A stretch of 8,496 nt of DNA from Actinocrinis sp046724665 (GCA_046724665.1 JBKOWZ010000249.1:1-8496); one strand, 5' to 3'. Counted from the first letter of the stretch, positions 1 through 5,924 are shown. The notes: generated by a model not told the origin, from the letters alone. Made by a program: numbers and translations.

Positions 1-405
1 GTCCTCGGCCGTGCCGCCGAGCTGCGCGCCGTGCACGGTGAAGACGTGCAGCGTGGCGGCCAGCGACGCGGGGTCGGTGTAGTGCCCGGCCACCAGCGAC
101 GCGCCGATCCGCCGGCCGGCCGCGGCCGCGTCGCCGCCCGCACGCAGCGCCGCGGCGGCCTGGTGGGTGTAGTCGAGCAGCAGCGCATCGGCCTCGGCGG
201 GCGTGTAGGTGACGTAGCTGGTGTCGCCGATGGCACGGGTCCACGCCCGGGCTACGGACTCGACGGCGCCGGTGGTCACCGCCTCGGACGGGGTCAAGGC
301 GCCGGCTCCGCCGTCCGGGCTACGCCGGGACGACCCGGATGTGGTTCTCCGGGTGTCCTGCTCGGTCGTGCCATGGTCCCAGCCCTCCGCCGCGTGCGCG
401 ATCAC
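1..405 (-). CDS. N-terminal part of a probable GGDEF/EAL (cyclic-di-GMP) signalling protein, cut by the window edge
   Basis: Only the first 135 codons are visible and the gene runs off the left edge. After a basic, Ser/Thr-rich stretch (about residues 1-45) comes a helical segment containing ARAWTRAIGDTSYV, then a Leu-rich helix (DALLLDYTHQAAAALRAG) and RIGASLVAGHYTDPASLAATL. From memory, this pattern resembles the N-terminal region that precedes PAS, GGDEF and EAL domains in actinobacterial diguanylate cyclases/phosphodiesterases. No GGDEF or EAL motif lies inside the window, so the family call is inference. I chose GTG at 405 because G/C-rich third positions continue up to it and a GAAAG element lies 6 nt upstream. 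TTG at 297 and GTG at 279 are in-frame alternatives. An ATG at 375 is in another frame that soon hits TGA. If the call is right, the protein would make or degrade c-di-GMP at the membrane or in the cytosol. Confidence 0.5.
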   Translation of the reverse strand, partial: MIAHAAEGWDHGTTEQDTRRTTSGSSRRSPDGGAGALTPSEAVTTGAVESVARAWTRAIGDTSYVTYTPAEADALLLDYTHQAAAALRAGGDAAAAGRRIGASLVAGHYTDPASLAATLHVFTVHGAQLGGTAED

Positions 406-515
406 CTTATGCTTTCGAGGCGTCGTCGCGGAAGGGCGGCGGCGCCGCGGTAGCGCGCCCGGGTGACGGATTGGCGAAATCATGTCAGCCCAGCGCTTGG
501 CCGGTGCGCACCCTC

Positions 516-1514
516 TTAGACCAGATGGCTGCGCGCGATGGGGACGAGTGTCGGCGCCGCCGCGGGGTCCCCGCTGGCGCCGTCGGCGTCGAAACTCTCG
601 AAACAGCCGAAGCTCCGCGGTACGCCGCGTCCTGCGCCGCCGACGGCGTACTCCACCGGATGGCACGACGCGAGGCCGTCGAGCGGCCGACCGGTAAAGA
701 AGCGCAGCAGAAGCTCGGCCAGGGCGTCGGGAACCTCGAGGTGCACGGCGTGGTCGGCGTCCCGCAACAGCGCGAAGCGCACGTCGGCGCAGGACGCGGC
801 GAGGGCACGGCACATCGCCGGCGTGGTGAAGTCGTCGTGCTCGCCGGTGCCGAGCAGCACGGGGACGGTGACCGGCGGGTCGGGGTCGTGCAGGTCGTGG
901 GCCAGCAGCCGCAGCGTGTTCTCGACGAACTTGGCCCCGTCCTGCGCGTTGATGCCGCGGAAGATGCCGTGCAGGATGCGGCGCACCGCCGGGCCCCGGC
1001 AGACGCGCGCGCCCGGGTCGTCGTTGGTGAGCAGGGCGACGGAATAGTCGGCGAACTCGTCCAGCCGCCCGGCGCGTAGCAGCGCGACGGTACGCAGCAG
1101 CCGGGTACGCACCGGCCCGACGATGCTCGCCGCGGTGCCCATCAACGCGAGCGCGCGCACCTGCGCCGGGTAGCGCTGGGCCAGCCGGAAGGCGATCGCG
1201 CCGCCGTAGGAGCCGCCGAAGACGTACGCGCGGCGGTGCCCGGCGAGTTCGAGCACGTGGTGCAGCGCCTCGCCGAGGAAGTCCATCCCGTGCCCGGCGG
1301 GCAGCAGGTCCGACCCGCCCCAGCCGGGCAGGTCCACGGTGACTACGGAGGCTGATTCGGCCAGCACCGCCTCGAGGCGGCCCCAGGCGGTCTTGCGCTG
1401 GAACGCCCCGCCGACCAGCACCACCGGGTCCATCTCAGGGTTCGGATTGATCAGGGTGCGGCAGTCGTAGCCGTAGCCGCGGTACCGCGCGACGGTGATC
1501 TCAACGCGGCTCAT
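516..1514 (-). CDS. alpha/beta-hydrolase fold protein
   Basis: A 332-residue alpha/beta hydrolase, probably a cytoplasmic esterase, lipase or peptidase-like enzyme whose substrate cannot be read from sequence. Visible motifs are VVLVGGAF (oxyanion strand-loop, about residues 31-38), VTVDLPGWGGSD (58-69), the nucleophile elbow GGSYGG with Ser102, an acid in GEHDD (Asp227 or Asp228), and His255 in DADHAVHLEVP. The catalytic triad therefore looks complete. The core ends near residue 275 (LLLRFFTGRP). About 55 further residues rich in Gly, Ala and Pro form an unusual tail. I start at ATG 1514 because recognisable homology begins there. Its own Shine-Dalgarno is weak (GAAGA 6 nt upstream), but it overlaps the stop of a preceding micro-ORF by ATGA, so translation is probably coupled. 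A longer in-frame start (TTG at 1610) would add an Arg/Pro-rich stretch that does not look like coding sequence. Confidence 0.88.
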   Translation of the reverse strand: MSRVEITVARYRGYGYDCRTLINPNPEMDPVVLVGGAFQRKTAWGRLEAVLAESASVVTVDLPGWGGSDLLPAGHGMDFLGEALHHVLELAGHRRAYVFGGSYGGAIAFRLAQRYPAQVRALALMGTAASIVGPVRTRLLRTVALLRAGRLDEFADYSVALLTNDDPGARVCRGPAVRRILHGIFRGINAQDGAKFVENTLRLLAHDLHDPDPPVTVPVLLGTGEHDDFTTPAMCRALAASCADVRFALLRDADHAVHLEVPDALAELLLRFFTGRPLDGLASCHPVEYAVGGAGRGVPRSFGCFESFDADGASGDPAAAPTLVPIARSHLV

Positions 1515-1537
1515 CGCGCGTCTTCGCAGCGGTTCAT
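1511..1537 (-). CDS. 8-codon leader ORF coupled to the hydrolase
   Basis: ATG at 1537 opens MNRCEDAR followed by TGA. The TGA shares the ATGA overlap with the hydrolase start at 1514. A strong Shine-Dalgarno, GGAAGGAG (1552-1545), sits exactly 7 nt before this ATG. It is the best ribosome-binding site in the region, yet it lies 30 nt from the hydrolase start. The simplest reading is a leader that loads ribosomes and hands them to the hydrolase. Alternatives are a true hydrolase start here with a frameshift (natural, or a sequencing error), or an SD that serves 1514 inefficiently. The peptide itself need not have a function. Confidence 0.45.
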   Translation of the reverse strand: MNRCEDAR

Positions 1538-1620
1538 CAGGATGCTCCTTCCGCGGGGGCGCCACGGCACGCCGCGGCGTCGAAGGGCGTGTACATGTCT
1601 GCCGGTGCAACGACAGGCAT
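1537..1620 (-). CDS. possible 27-residue peptide ORF upstream of the hydrolase
   Basis: ATG at 1620 opens a 27-residue frame starting MPVVAPADMYTPFDAAACRG and ending EGAS. Its TGA overlaps the ATG of the 8-codon leader (TGATG). It contains a single Cys and many Ala. About two thirds of its third positions are G/C, which is below neighbouring genes, and it has no convincing Shine-Dalgarno. The overlapping stop-start arrangement is the main reason to list it. It may be chance, an uORF, or a small peptide gene. No family is recognised. Confidence 0.2.
   Translation of the reverse strand: MPVVAPADMYTPFDAAACRGAPAEGAS
1545..1552 (-). promoter_or_regulatory. strong ribosome-binding site (GGAAGGAG) for the leader ORF
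   Basis: GGAAGGAG on the minus strand is a near-perfect anti-16S match, with 7-nt spacing to ATG 1537. It decides where initiation occurs upstream of the hydrolase. Confidence 0.7.
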
Positions 1621-1725
1621 TCGCCACGGTGCCGGGGCCTTCGCCCAAACGGAAAGAGGTTTATGCTTACGGTCTAGCGCTCTTCGTCTCTTCCGGTGAC
1701 TTCCGCGCGATCCCGCGTCATGGAA

Positions 1726-1757
1726 CCGCGGGCGGGCGCTCGCGGCCCGGCCCGCGG
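1726..1757 (-). terminator. hairpin downstream of the tetR-family gene
   Basis: The 12-nt arm 1726-1737 (CCGCGGGCGGGC) pairs with the 13-nt arm 1745-1757 with one bulged base and a 7-nt loop. It begins 21 nt beyond the tetR stop. There is no T-run, as is common for actinobacterial terminators. A nested 14-bp palindrome lies at 1748-1761. Confidence 0.5.
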
Positions 1758-1778
1758 GCCGACGGGGAGCGGCGCGCG

Positions 1779-2426
1779 CTACCCGAGACCGGGGTCGGCG
1801 GCGCGGATGAGCTGGCGCAGCCCGCCGTAGAAGACCTCGTGGTCGATGACGCCCTTGAGGATGGCTTCGGGGTGCCCGGTGACCGCCGGGAACTGGTCGG
1901 ACGGCAGGACGGCGAGCGCGGCAGCGGTGCGCTGCACCACCGCGTCGGGCGTCGCGTGGTCGGTGAAGCAGGCGCAGCCGAGGGTGAACAGGTACATCCG
2001 CCGGTATGCGCGCACCATCTGATCGGGCGTCATCCCGGCCGCGAGGTTCGCCGCCAGCTGCGGTTCGATCAGCCGCTGCATCACCTTCGGCCCGAGCCAG
2101 GGCCCGCCGCGGCGCATCGCCACGATGCCGGGGTGGGCGACGATGAGCTCGTACAGCGCGGTGAACCGGGCCTCGGTGGCGTCGGCCCACGTGGCGTCGG
2201 GCGGCAGCTGCGGGATGGTGCCGACGACGTAGTCGAGCACGCAGCCGTCCAGCGGGACCTTGTACTCGGCCAGCCGGCGGTACACGGTCATGTGCGCGAC
2301 GCCGAGTTCCTTGCCCAGCCTGCGGAAGTTCAGCGCATCTGCGCCTTCTGTGTCGATGATGCGAAGCGCCGCTCGCGCGATGACGTCGAGCGACAAAGAA
2401 TCTTCGCCGAGTGATGGACGCGCCAT
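1779..2426 (-). CDS. TetR/AcrR-family transcriptional regulator
   Basis: A 215-residue, one-domain regulator of normal family length. Residues about 9-55 form the TetR DNA-binding domain: LDVIARAALRIIDTEGADALNFRRLGKELGVAHMTVYRRL, with the recognition helix around VAHMTVYRRLAEY. The C-terminal part (about 70-215) is helical and ligand-binding. It contains TEARFTALYELIVAHPGIVAMRRGGPWLGPKVMQRLIEPQL, like the TetR_C domains of actinobacterial TetR proteins. It would bind as a dimer and be released by a small molecule that cannot be predicted. It is divergent from the dehydratase-like gene. GTATC repeats at 2429-2453 overlap its own promoter, which suggests autorepression and control of the neighbour. 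A TAAGAT -10 at 2444-2439 puts the transcript start about 5 nt before ATG 2426, and no Shine-Dalgarno is visible, so the mRNA may be almost leaderless. Confidence 0.88.
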   Translation of the reverse strand: MARPSLGEDSLSLDVIARAALRIIDTEGADALNFRRLGKELGVAHMTVYRRLAEYKVPLDGCVLDYVVGTIPQLPPDATWADATEARFTALYELIVAHPGIVAMRRGGPWLGPKVMQRLIEPQLAANLAAGMTPDQMVRAYRRMYLFTLGCACFTDHATPDAVVQRTAAALAVLPSDQFPAVTGHPEAILKGVIDHEVFYGGLRQLIRAADPGLG

Positions 2427-2443
2427 GAGATACAGCGTATCTT
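2415..2443 (+). promoter_or_regulatory. candidate promoter of the dehydratase-like gene
   Basis: TGGACG (2415-2420) and TATCTT (2438-2443) are separated by 17 bp. Each matches the vegetative -35/-10 consensus at 4 of 6 positions. The -10 lies within the GTATC repeats. Transcription would begin near 2450 and leave a leader of about 125 nt. Confidence 0.4.
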
Positions 2444-2453
2444 ATGGCGTATC
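2429..2453. promoter_or_regulatory. probable TetR operator overlapping divergent promoters
   Basis: The segment 2429-2441 is GATAC-AGC-GTATC, a perfect 5-bp inverted repeat. A further copy of GCGTATC (2447-2453) repeats the one at 2435-2441 with a 12-bp period. The element lies between the two divergent genes and covers the -10 boxes of both. TetR regulators commonly bind such dyads next to their own gene. That this TetR binds here is inference. Confidence 0.6.
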
Positions 2454-2482
2454 AGCTAGGAAGGGGCGGCCAGTGCCGCACC

Positions 2483-2502
2483 ACCCGCGTCGGGCCGCGG
2501 GT
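2483..2502 (+). other. hairpin in the 5' leader of the dehydratase-like gene
   Basis: ACCCGCG (2483-2489) pairs with CGCGGGT (2496-2502) around a 6-nt loop, a perfect 7-bp stem. It lies in the untranslated leader, about 72 nt before the start codon. It matches no riboswitch I know and may be fortuitous in GC-rich DNA. Confidence 0.3.
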
Positions 2503-2574
2503 CGCGAGCTGTTCGGACTGCCGGCCTCGCATCTGGTTGCCAGGTCTGCGCGCGCGGAAACAGGTGAGCTCGAG

Positions 2575-3582
2575 ATGACTGTCGACACGGGCGCGGCCAC
2601 CACGACTCCAGCTCCGTTCATGAGCACCCCTCCGATCGGTCCGGCCGACGTGAAGGCGGCGGCCGGACGTATCGCGCAGCGGATCCGGCCGGTGACGCTG
2701 GTGGCCGCCGACCCGGGACCCTTCGACCGCACCAGTCTGTACCTGGCGAGCGAGACGACTCAAGTCACCGGCGGTTACGAGGCGCGCGGCGCGGCCAATT
2801 TCGTGCTCTACCACCTGGAGCACGGCGCGGTGCCGGAGGCCGGGGTGGTCATCGCGACCGGCGCTGGCGGCGACTCGGGGCTCGCCTGCGCGTGGGCCGC
2901 CCGCGACACCGGGACCCGCGCAACGGTGTACGTCCCGGCAAACTGCCCGGTCGCGACCGTACGCCGGCTGCACCGGCTGGGGGCGCAGGTGCGCCAGGCG
3001 AAGGGCGGCACGGACGCCGCGGAGCGCGCCGCGCGGACGTACGCCGCACGCACCGGGGCGCTGCTCTCGCACTCGTACGACAATCCTCTGATCGCGGTGG
3101 GCGCGGGCACCCTCGGCAACGAGATCAACGACCTGGTCGGTCCGGAGATCGACACGGTGCTGGTACCGGTCGGCGGTGGCGCGCTGCTGGCGGGCCTCTG
3201 CGCGGCGCTGGAGCACACCGGGATCAGGGTGGTGCCGGTGGAGCCGGCGGTCGCCCCGGCGCTGGCCGCGGCGCTCGACGCCGGCCGCCCGGTGGACGTC
3301 CCGGCGCAGTCGCTGGCAGCGGATTCGCTGGCCGCGCGGCGGGTCTCGCAGCTGGCGCTGGACCTGGCGCGCAGCGCGGACCTCCGTCCCGTAGCGGTGA
3401 CCGAGGAGGAGATCGAACGGGCCCGCCGGTCGCTGTGGGAGGAGCGGCGGCTGCCGGCGCAGTACGGCGCATCCGTGGCACTCGCGGCGGTCCTGTCAGG
3501 GGCCTACGTGCCGGACAGGTACGAGCGCATGGTCGTCGTCATCACCGGGGCGAACACGGATCCGGCGAGCTTGGGCCGGTAG
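2575..3582 (+). CDS. threonine/serine dehydratase-like protein lacking the catalytic lysine (fold-type II PLP family)
   Basis: A 335-residue protein, normal length for short (non-ACT) threonine dehydratases. ATG 2575 is preceded by AGGTGAG with 6-nt spacing. The fold-type II landmarks are recognisable. TGGYEARGA (residues 65-73) sits where the family has GSFKxRGA. IATGAGGDSGLA (93-104) corresponds to the SAGNHAQG loop. HSYDNPLIAVGAGTLGNEI (166-184) matches HPFDDPxxxxGQGTxxxEI. PVGGGALLAG (198-207) is the phosphate-binding Gly loop, and VVVITGAN is near the C-terminus. The Lys that forms the PLP Schiff base is Glu69 (GAG at 2779-2781), and the Asn of the SxGN loop is Gly. The protein has only two lysines (27 and 143), neither in a catalytic position, so classical dehydratase activity should be lost. 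It may be a pseudoenzyme with a sensing, scaffolding or ligand-binding role. The divergent TetR probably controls it. Confidence 0.85.
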   Translation: MTVDTGAATTTPAPFMSTPPIGPADVKAAAGRIAQRIRPVTLVAADPGPFDRTSLYLASETTQVTGGYEARGAANFVLYHLEHGAVPEAGVVIATGAGGDSGLACAWAARDTGTRATVYVPANCPVATVRRLHRLGAQVRQAKGGTDAAERAARTYAARTGALLSHSYDNPLIAVGAGTLGNEINDLVGPEIDTVLVPVGGGALLAGLCAALEHTGIRVVPVEPAVAPALAAALDAGRPVDVPAQSLAADSLAARRVSQLALDLARSADLRPVAVTEEEIERARRSLWEERRLPAQYGASVALAAVLSGAYVPDRYERMVVVITGANTDPASLGR

Positions 3583-3626
3583 TGCGCGCAGGTGCGTCAG
3601 TGCTATTAGTTGGCGCCGGTGCGCTG

Positions 3627-3638
3627 GTGCCGAGGCAC
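3627..3638. terminator. weak hairpin between convergent dehydratase-like and marR genes
   Basis: GTGCC-GA-GGCAC is a perfect 5-bp inverted repeat that touches the marR stop codon. The 55-nt convergent gap has no other obvious terminator and no T-run. The hairpin is too short to be convincing alone. Confidence 0.2.
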
Positions 3639-4183
3639 TACGGCGTGTCCGGGTCGAGGCTCGGCCAGCGCGGCGGGCGGCCGCGCCGCGCGAGCAGCGT
3701 CTCGCTGATCTCCCGCAGCTGCCGCACCTGTTGCGGCGTCAGCTGGTCGAACAGGGTGACGCGCACGGCTTCGACGTGTCCCGGGGCAGCCGCCTTGAGC
3801 ACGTCGAAGCCCTCGTCGGTCAGGATCGCGTAGACGACGCGCCGGTCGCTGGTGCATCGCTCGCGGCGTACCCAGCCCGCCGCGACCAGTCGGTTGACCG
3901 CATGGGTCAGCCGGCTCTGCGAGGCGTTGTTGCTGGAGGCCAGGTCGCTCATCCGCATCTTGCGACCGGGCGACTCGGAGAGCGCGGCGAGCACCATGTA
4001 GTACGCGTACGAGATGCCGGCGTCGCGCTGGAGCTGCCGGTCGAGTTCCGCGTCGATCATGTCGATCGTGGCCAGGAGGGCGAGCCAGGTCCGCTTCTCC
4101 TGCGCGTCCAGCCAGCGCGGTTCGGCGACGGCGGCCGGCTCGCCGGGCGCGGCCGGCTCGGGCGTGCCGATTGCCCCGGTCAT
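3638..4183 (-). CDS. MarR-family transcriptional regulator
   Basis: A 181-residue winged-helix regulator. A variable, Ala/Pro-rich N-terminus (about 1-25) is followed by a dimerisation helix (WLALLATIDMIDAELDRQL). Next comes YYMVLAALSESPGRKMRMSDLASSNNASQSRLTHAVNRLVAAGWV, containing the helix-turn-helix, and then the wing RRERCTSDRRVVYAILTDEG. This arrangement is typical of MarR proteins that repress genes for stress or antimicrobial response and are released by small phenolic or oxidising ligands. The actual ligand is unknown. I prefer ATG 4183: AGGA lies 8 nt upstream, and a TAGGAT -10-like box (4196-4191) ends 7 nt before it, so a leaderless transcript is possible. ATG 4192 would add three residues. 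The gene lies 67 nt downstream of mscL in the same direction and converges with the dehydratase-like gene. Confidence 0.88.
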   Translation of the reverse strand: MTGAIGTPEPAAPGEPAAVAEPRWLDAQEKRTWLALLATIDMIDAELDRQLQRDAGISYAYYMVLAALSESPGRKMRMSDLASSNNASQSRLTHAVNRLVAAGWVRRERCTSDRRVVYAILTDEGFDVLKAAAPGHVEAVRVTLFDQLTPQQVRQLREISETLLARRGRPPRWPSLDPDTP

Positions 4184-4199
4184 GTCGTTCATCCTAGTG

Positions 4200-4214
4200 C
4201 GGCGGCAGCCGCCG
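4200..4214 (-). other. short hairpin in the mscL-marR gap
   Basis: CGGCGG-CAG-CCGCCG is a perfect 6-bp stem with a 3-nt loop, directly upstream of the TAGGAT box of marR. It could weaken read-through from mscL or be part of the marR control region. Confidence 0.25.
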
Positions 4215-4250
4215 GGGCCGGTGCGGCGGAGCGGACCTGCGCGGCGACCG

Positions 4251-4766
4251 CTACTCCTTGGCGGCGGCGCCCGGCTTGAGGTGCAACGGCAGCGGCAGCG
4301 GTCCGTTCAGCGCGATCTCGCCGGGCGTCTCCTCGATCAGCTTGTCCGAGTCCTCGTCCATGATCGGCTCGACCGCGGCCGTGCACGCGCTGCACCGCCG
4401 CGCCATCGCAGGGATCTGGGAGAGGCACTCGGGGCAGGCGCGCTTGGCCTTGGACAGGTCGTGATGCGGGTTCAGCTCCTCGCTGATCTTGTTCACCGGC
4501 AGCACCACCAGGAAGTAGAGCGCCGAGGCGGTCAGCAGGAAGGCGATCGAGGCGTTGATGAACGCGCCGTAGGCGAAGGTGCTCTCGCCGAGATGGAACG
4601 ACAGCTTGCTGTAATCGCCGACGTTGCTGGTCGCCCACGTCACCATCGGGCTGAGGAAGGCGGTCACGAACGCTGACACCAGGCTGCTGAAAGCCGCCCC
4701 GACGACGACACCGACCGCGAGCCCGATCACGTTTCCGCGTATGACGAATTTCAGGAAGCCGTTCAT
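4251..4766 (-). CDS. mscL: large-conductance mechanosensitive channel MscL with C-terminal zinc-ribbon-like motif
   Basis: A 171-residue membrane protein that forms a homopentameric pore opened by membrane tension, releasing solutes on hypo-osmotic shock. NGFLKFVIRGNVIGLAVGVVVGAAFSSLVSAFVTAFLSPMV (residues 2-42) is the N-terminal helix and TM1 signature. Residues about 43-64 are the external loop. YGAFINASIAFLLTASALYFLVVLPVNKI (66-94) is TM2. The cytoplasmic tail then contains CPEC (111-114) and CSAC (125-128), a C-x2-C-x10-C-x2-C arrangement like a small zinc ribbon, followed by an acidic and then Pro/Leu-rich end. Classical MscL is 130-150 residues and ends in a simple helix, so the tail is longer than usual. 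Start ATG 4766 has AAAGGGG 6 nt upstream. I recall similar Cys-containing tails in some bacterial MscL proteins, so the variant is not unique. MarR follows in the same direction. Confidence 0.93.
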   Translation of the reverse strand: MNGFLKFVIRGNVIGLAVGVVVGAAFSSLVSAFVTAFLSPMVTWATSNVGDYSKLSFHLGESTFAYGAFINASIAFLLTASALYFLVVLPVNKISEELNPHHDLSKAKRACPECLSQIPAMARRCSACTAAVEPIMDEDSDKLIEETPGEIALNGPLPLPLHLKPGAAAKE

Positions 4767-4772
4767 CGCCCA

Positions 4773-4779
4773 CCCCTTT
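4773..4779 (-). promoter_or_regulatory. ribosome-binding site of mscL (AAAGGGG)
   Basis: AAAGGGG at 4779-4773, 6 nt before ATG 4766. It selects this start over an in-frame start 12 codons upstream (4802), whose extra residues do not belong to the MscL family. Confidence 0.7.
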
Positions 4780-4865
4780 GGGTCACCCTTGCGCACCTGC
4801 ATACTTCGCGCGATGCAGAGGGCAGATTGACGTATCGCCGGCGTGTTGTCCAGAGCTGACCCGGC

Positions 4866-4906
4866 GTCAGCGTTCCCGCGCGCAGCAGGTGCGCGGGAAC
4901 GCTGAC
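4866..4906 (-). terminator. strong hairpin terminator after the merR-family gene
   Basis: The 16-nt arm GTCAGCGTTCCCGCGC (4866-4881) is perfectly complementary to 4891-4906, with a 9-nt loop. It starts 10 nt past the MerR stop at 4917. There is no clear T-run, but stem strength and position make it a likely terminator. It also shields mscL from the upstream transcript. Confidence 0.75.
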
Positions 4907-4916
4907 ATGCGCCGTC

Positions 4917-5906
4917 TCAGAGCACTGCTCGCAGGGCCCTGACCAGCCACTCCATCGACCCGAACGAAGGAGCGCCCTGCGACGCCAGGCTCGGCCGCCC
5001 GGCGACGATCCCGACCAGTTCCCAGAACCGGTCGACCCGGCGGTCGAGGAAGACCTCCAGGTTCTCCAGCAGCTCCCGGCGGGTGTGCGGACCGTCCGGC
5101 AGCCCGGCCGCCTGCGCCCACGCCGAGGCGATCGACTCCACCCGCGCCCGGCCCGCCGCCGAGTCCGGATCGACGCCCTCGTCGTACGCCTTGACCGCCT
5201 CGACCACGAGCACCGTGCCGAACGCGGTCTGGTCGCGCTGCCACTGCTCGTCGTCCAGCCGGGCGCGCTTGGCCGCGCCGTGCTCGGCCATCTGCCGGCA
5301 GCGGGCGATGAAGGCCTCGTCCTGGATCAGCGTGACCAGTTCGACCCAGGCGTCCACCTGCTCGGCGGTGGGATTGTCCGGCAGGTCGGGGAACGCGGAG
5401 CGCATCATCCGCTCGAAGTCCCCGCGTCCGGAGTTGTCCTTGTCCAGGCCGCCGAAGACCCGGTCGAGGTAGCCGTCCAGGATGCGCTGGCGCTCGGCGG
5501 CGTCCAGCTTGGCCAGTCGGTGCATCAATTCCATCTCCGTCCAGTCGCTGTCACGGGCCGCGACCGCGCGCAGCACCGCCTGACGCAGCCGGATCACCTT
5601 GACCGCCGCCTCGAGCGCGTCCGCGTGGGTACGCGCCACCTCGGCAACGGTGACCTCCCGGGCGAGCACGCGTGCGATCGTCGGCAGGTCGATGTCCAGG
5701 TCACGCAGGGTGCGCACCAGCTCGAGCCGGGAGGCCGCCTCGATGTCGTAGAGGCGGTATCCGGCCGGGCTGCGCGTGGCGGGCTCGACGAGCGGGCCTG
5801 CGCCGTGGACGGCGTCCGAGTAGAACCGGATGGTGCGTACGGGCACCCCGGTCAGCTCGGACAGCTGTCCGATGGTCAGCAGCCGTTGCGCGGCGCGGTC
5901 TTCCAT
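4917..5906 (-). CDS. MerR-family transcriptional regulator with long C-terminal effector region
   Basis: A 329-residue regulator, much longer than metal-sensing MerR proteins (about 130-150). Residues 9-82 are the MerR winged helix: LLTIGQLSELTGVPVRTIRFYSD, a wing with RSPAGYRLYDIEAASRLELVRTLRDL, and DIDLPTIARVL. A coiled dimerisation helix follows (about 85-125), then a helical C-terminal domain of about 200 residues. That domain contains FPDLPDNPTAEQVDAWVELVTLIQDEAFIARCRQM, a pattern I associate with actinobacterial MerR regulators of drug or stress type. Only one Cys is present, so metal sensing is unlikely. Residues 155-166 (DKDNSGRGDFER) look like a partial EF-hand loop. ATG 5906 has GGGAG 10 nt upstream. 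A longer frame reaching 6146 crosses the divergent promoter region and is not credible. The gene is divergent from the secreted-protein gene, its probable target. Confidence 0.87.
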   Translation of the reverse strand: MEDRAAQRLLTIGQLSELTGVPVRTIRFYSDAVHGAGPLVEPATRSPAGYRLYDIEAASRLELVRTLRDLDIDLPTIARVLAREVTVAEVARTHADALEAAVKVIRLRQAVLRAVAARDSDWTEMELMHRLAKLDAAERQRILDGYLDRVFGGLDKDNSGRGDFERMMRSAFPDLPDNPTAEQVDAWVELVTLIQDEAFIARCRQMAEHGAAKRARLDDEQWQRDQTAFGTVLVVEAVKAYDEGVDPDSAAGRARVESIASAWAQAAGLPDGPHTRRELLENLEVFLDRRVDRFWELVGIVAGRPSLASQGAPSFGSMEWLVRALRAVL

Positions 5907-5924
5907 GGCCCATACGCTCCCGGT

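Noticed and set aside
503..512. GGTGCGCACC palindrome just after the hydrolase stop as a terminator
   Set aside because: It is only 10 bp with no loop, so a stable RNA stem cannot form. Such palindromes are frequent at this GC content.
1640..1690. Promoter or operator for the hydrolase in the AT-richer stretch (CATAAA-like -10)
   Set aside because: No -35 at a suitable distance and no GTATC half-sites, so neither a promoter nor TetR control can be supported.
2452..3218. Long minus-strand frames opposite the dehydratase-like gene
   Set aside because: Their translations lack any family motif and the plus-strand gene has clear family landmarks, so these are shadows.
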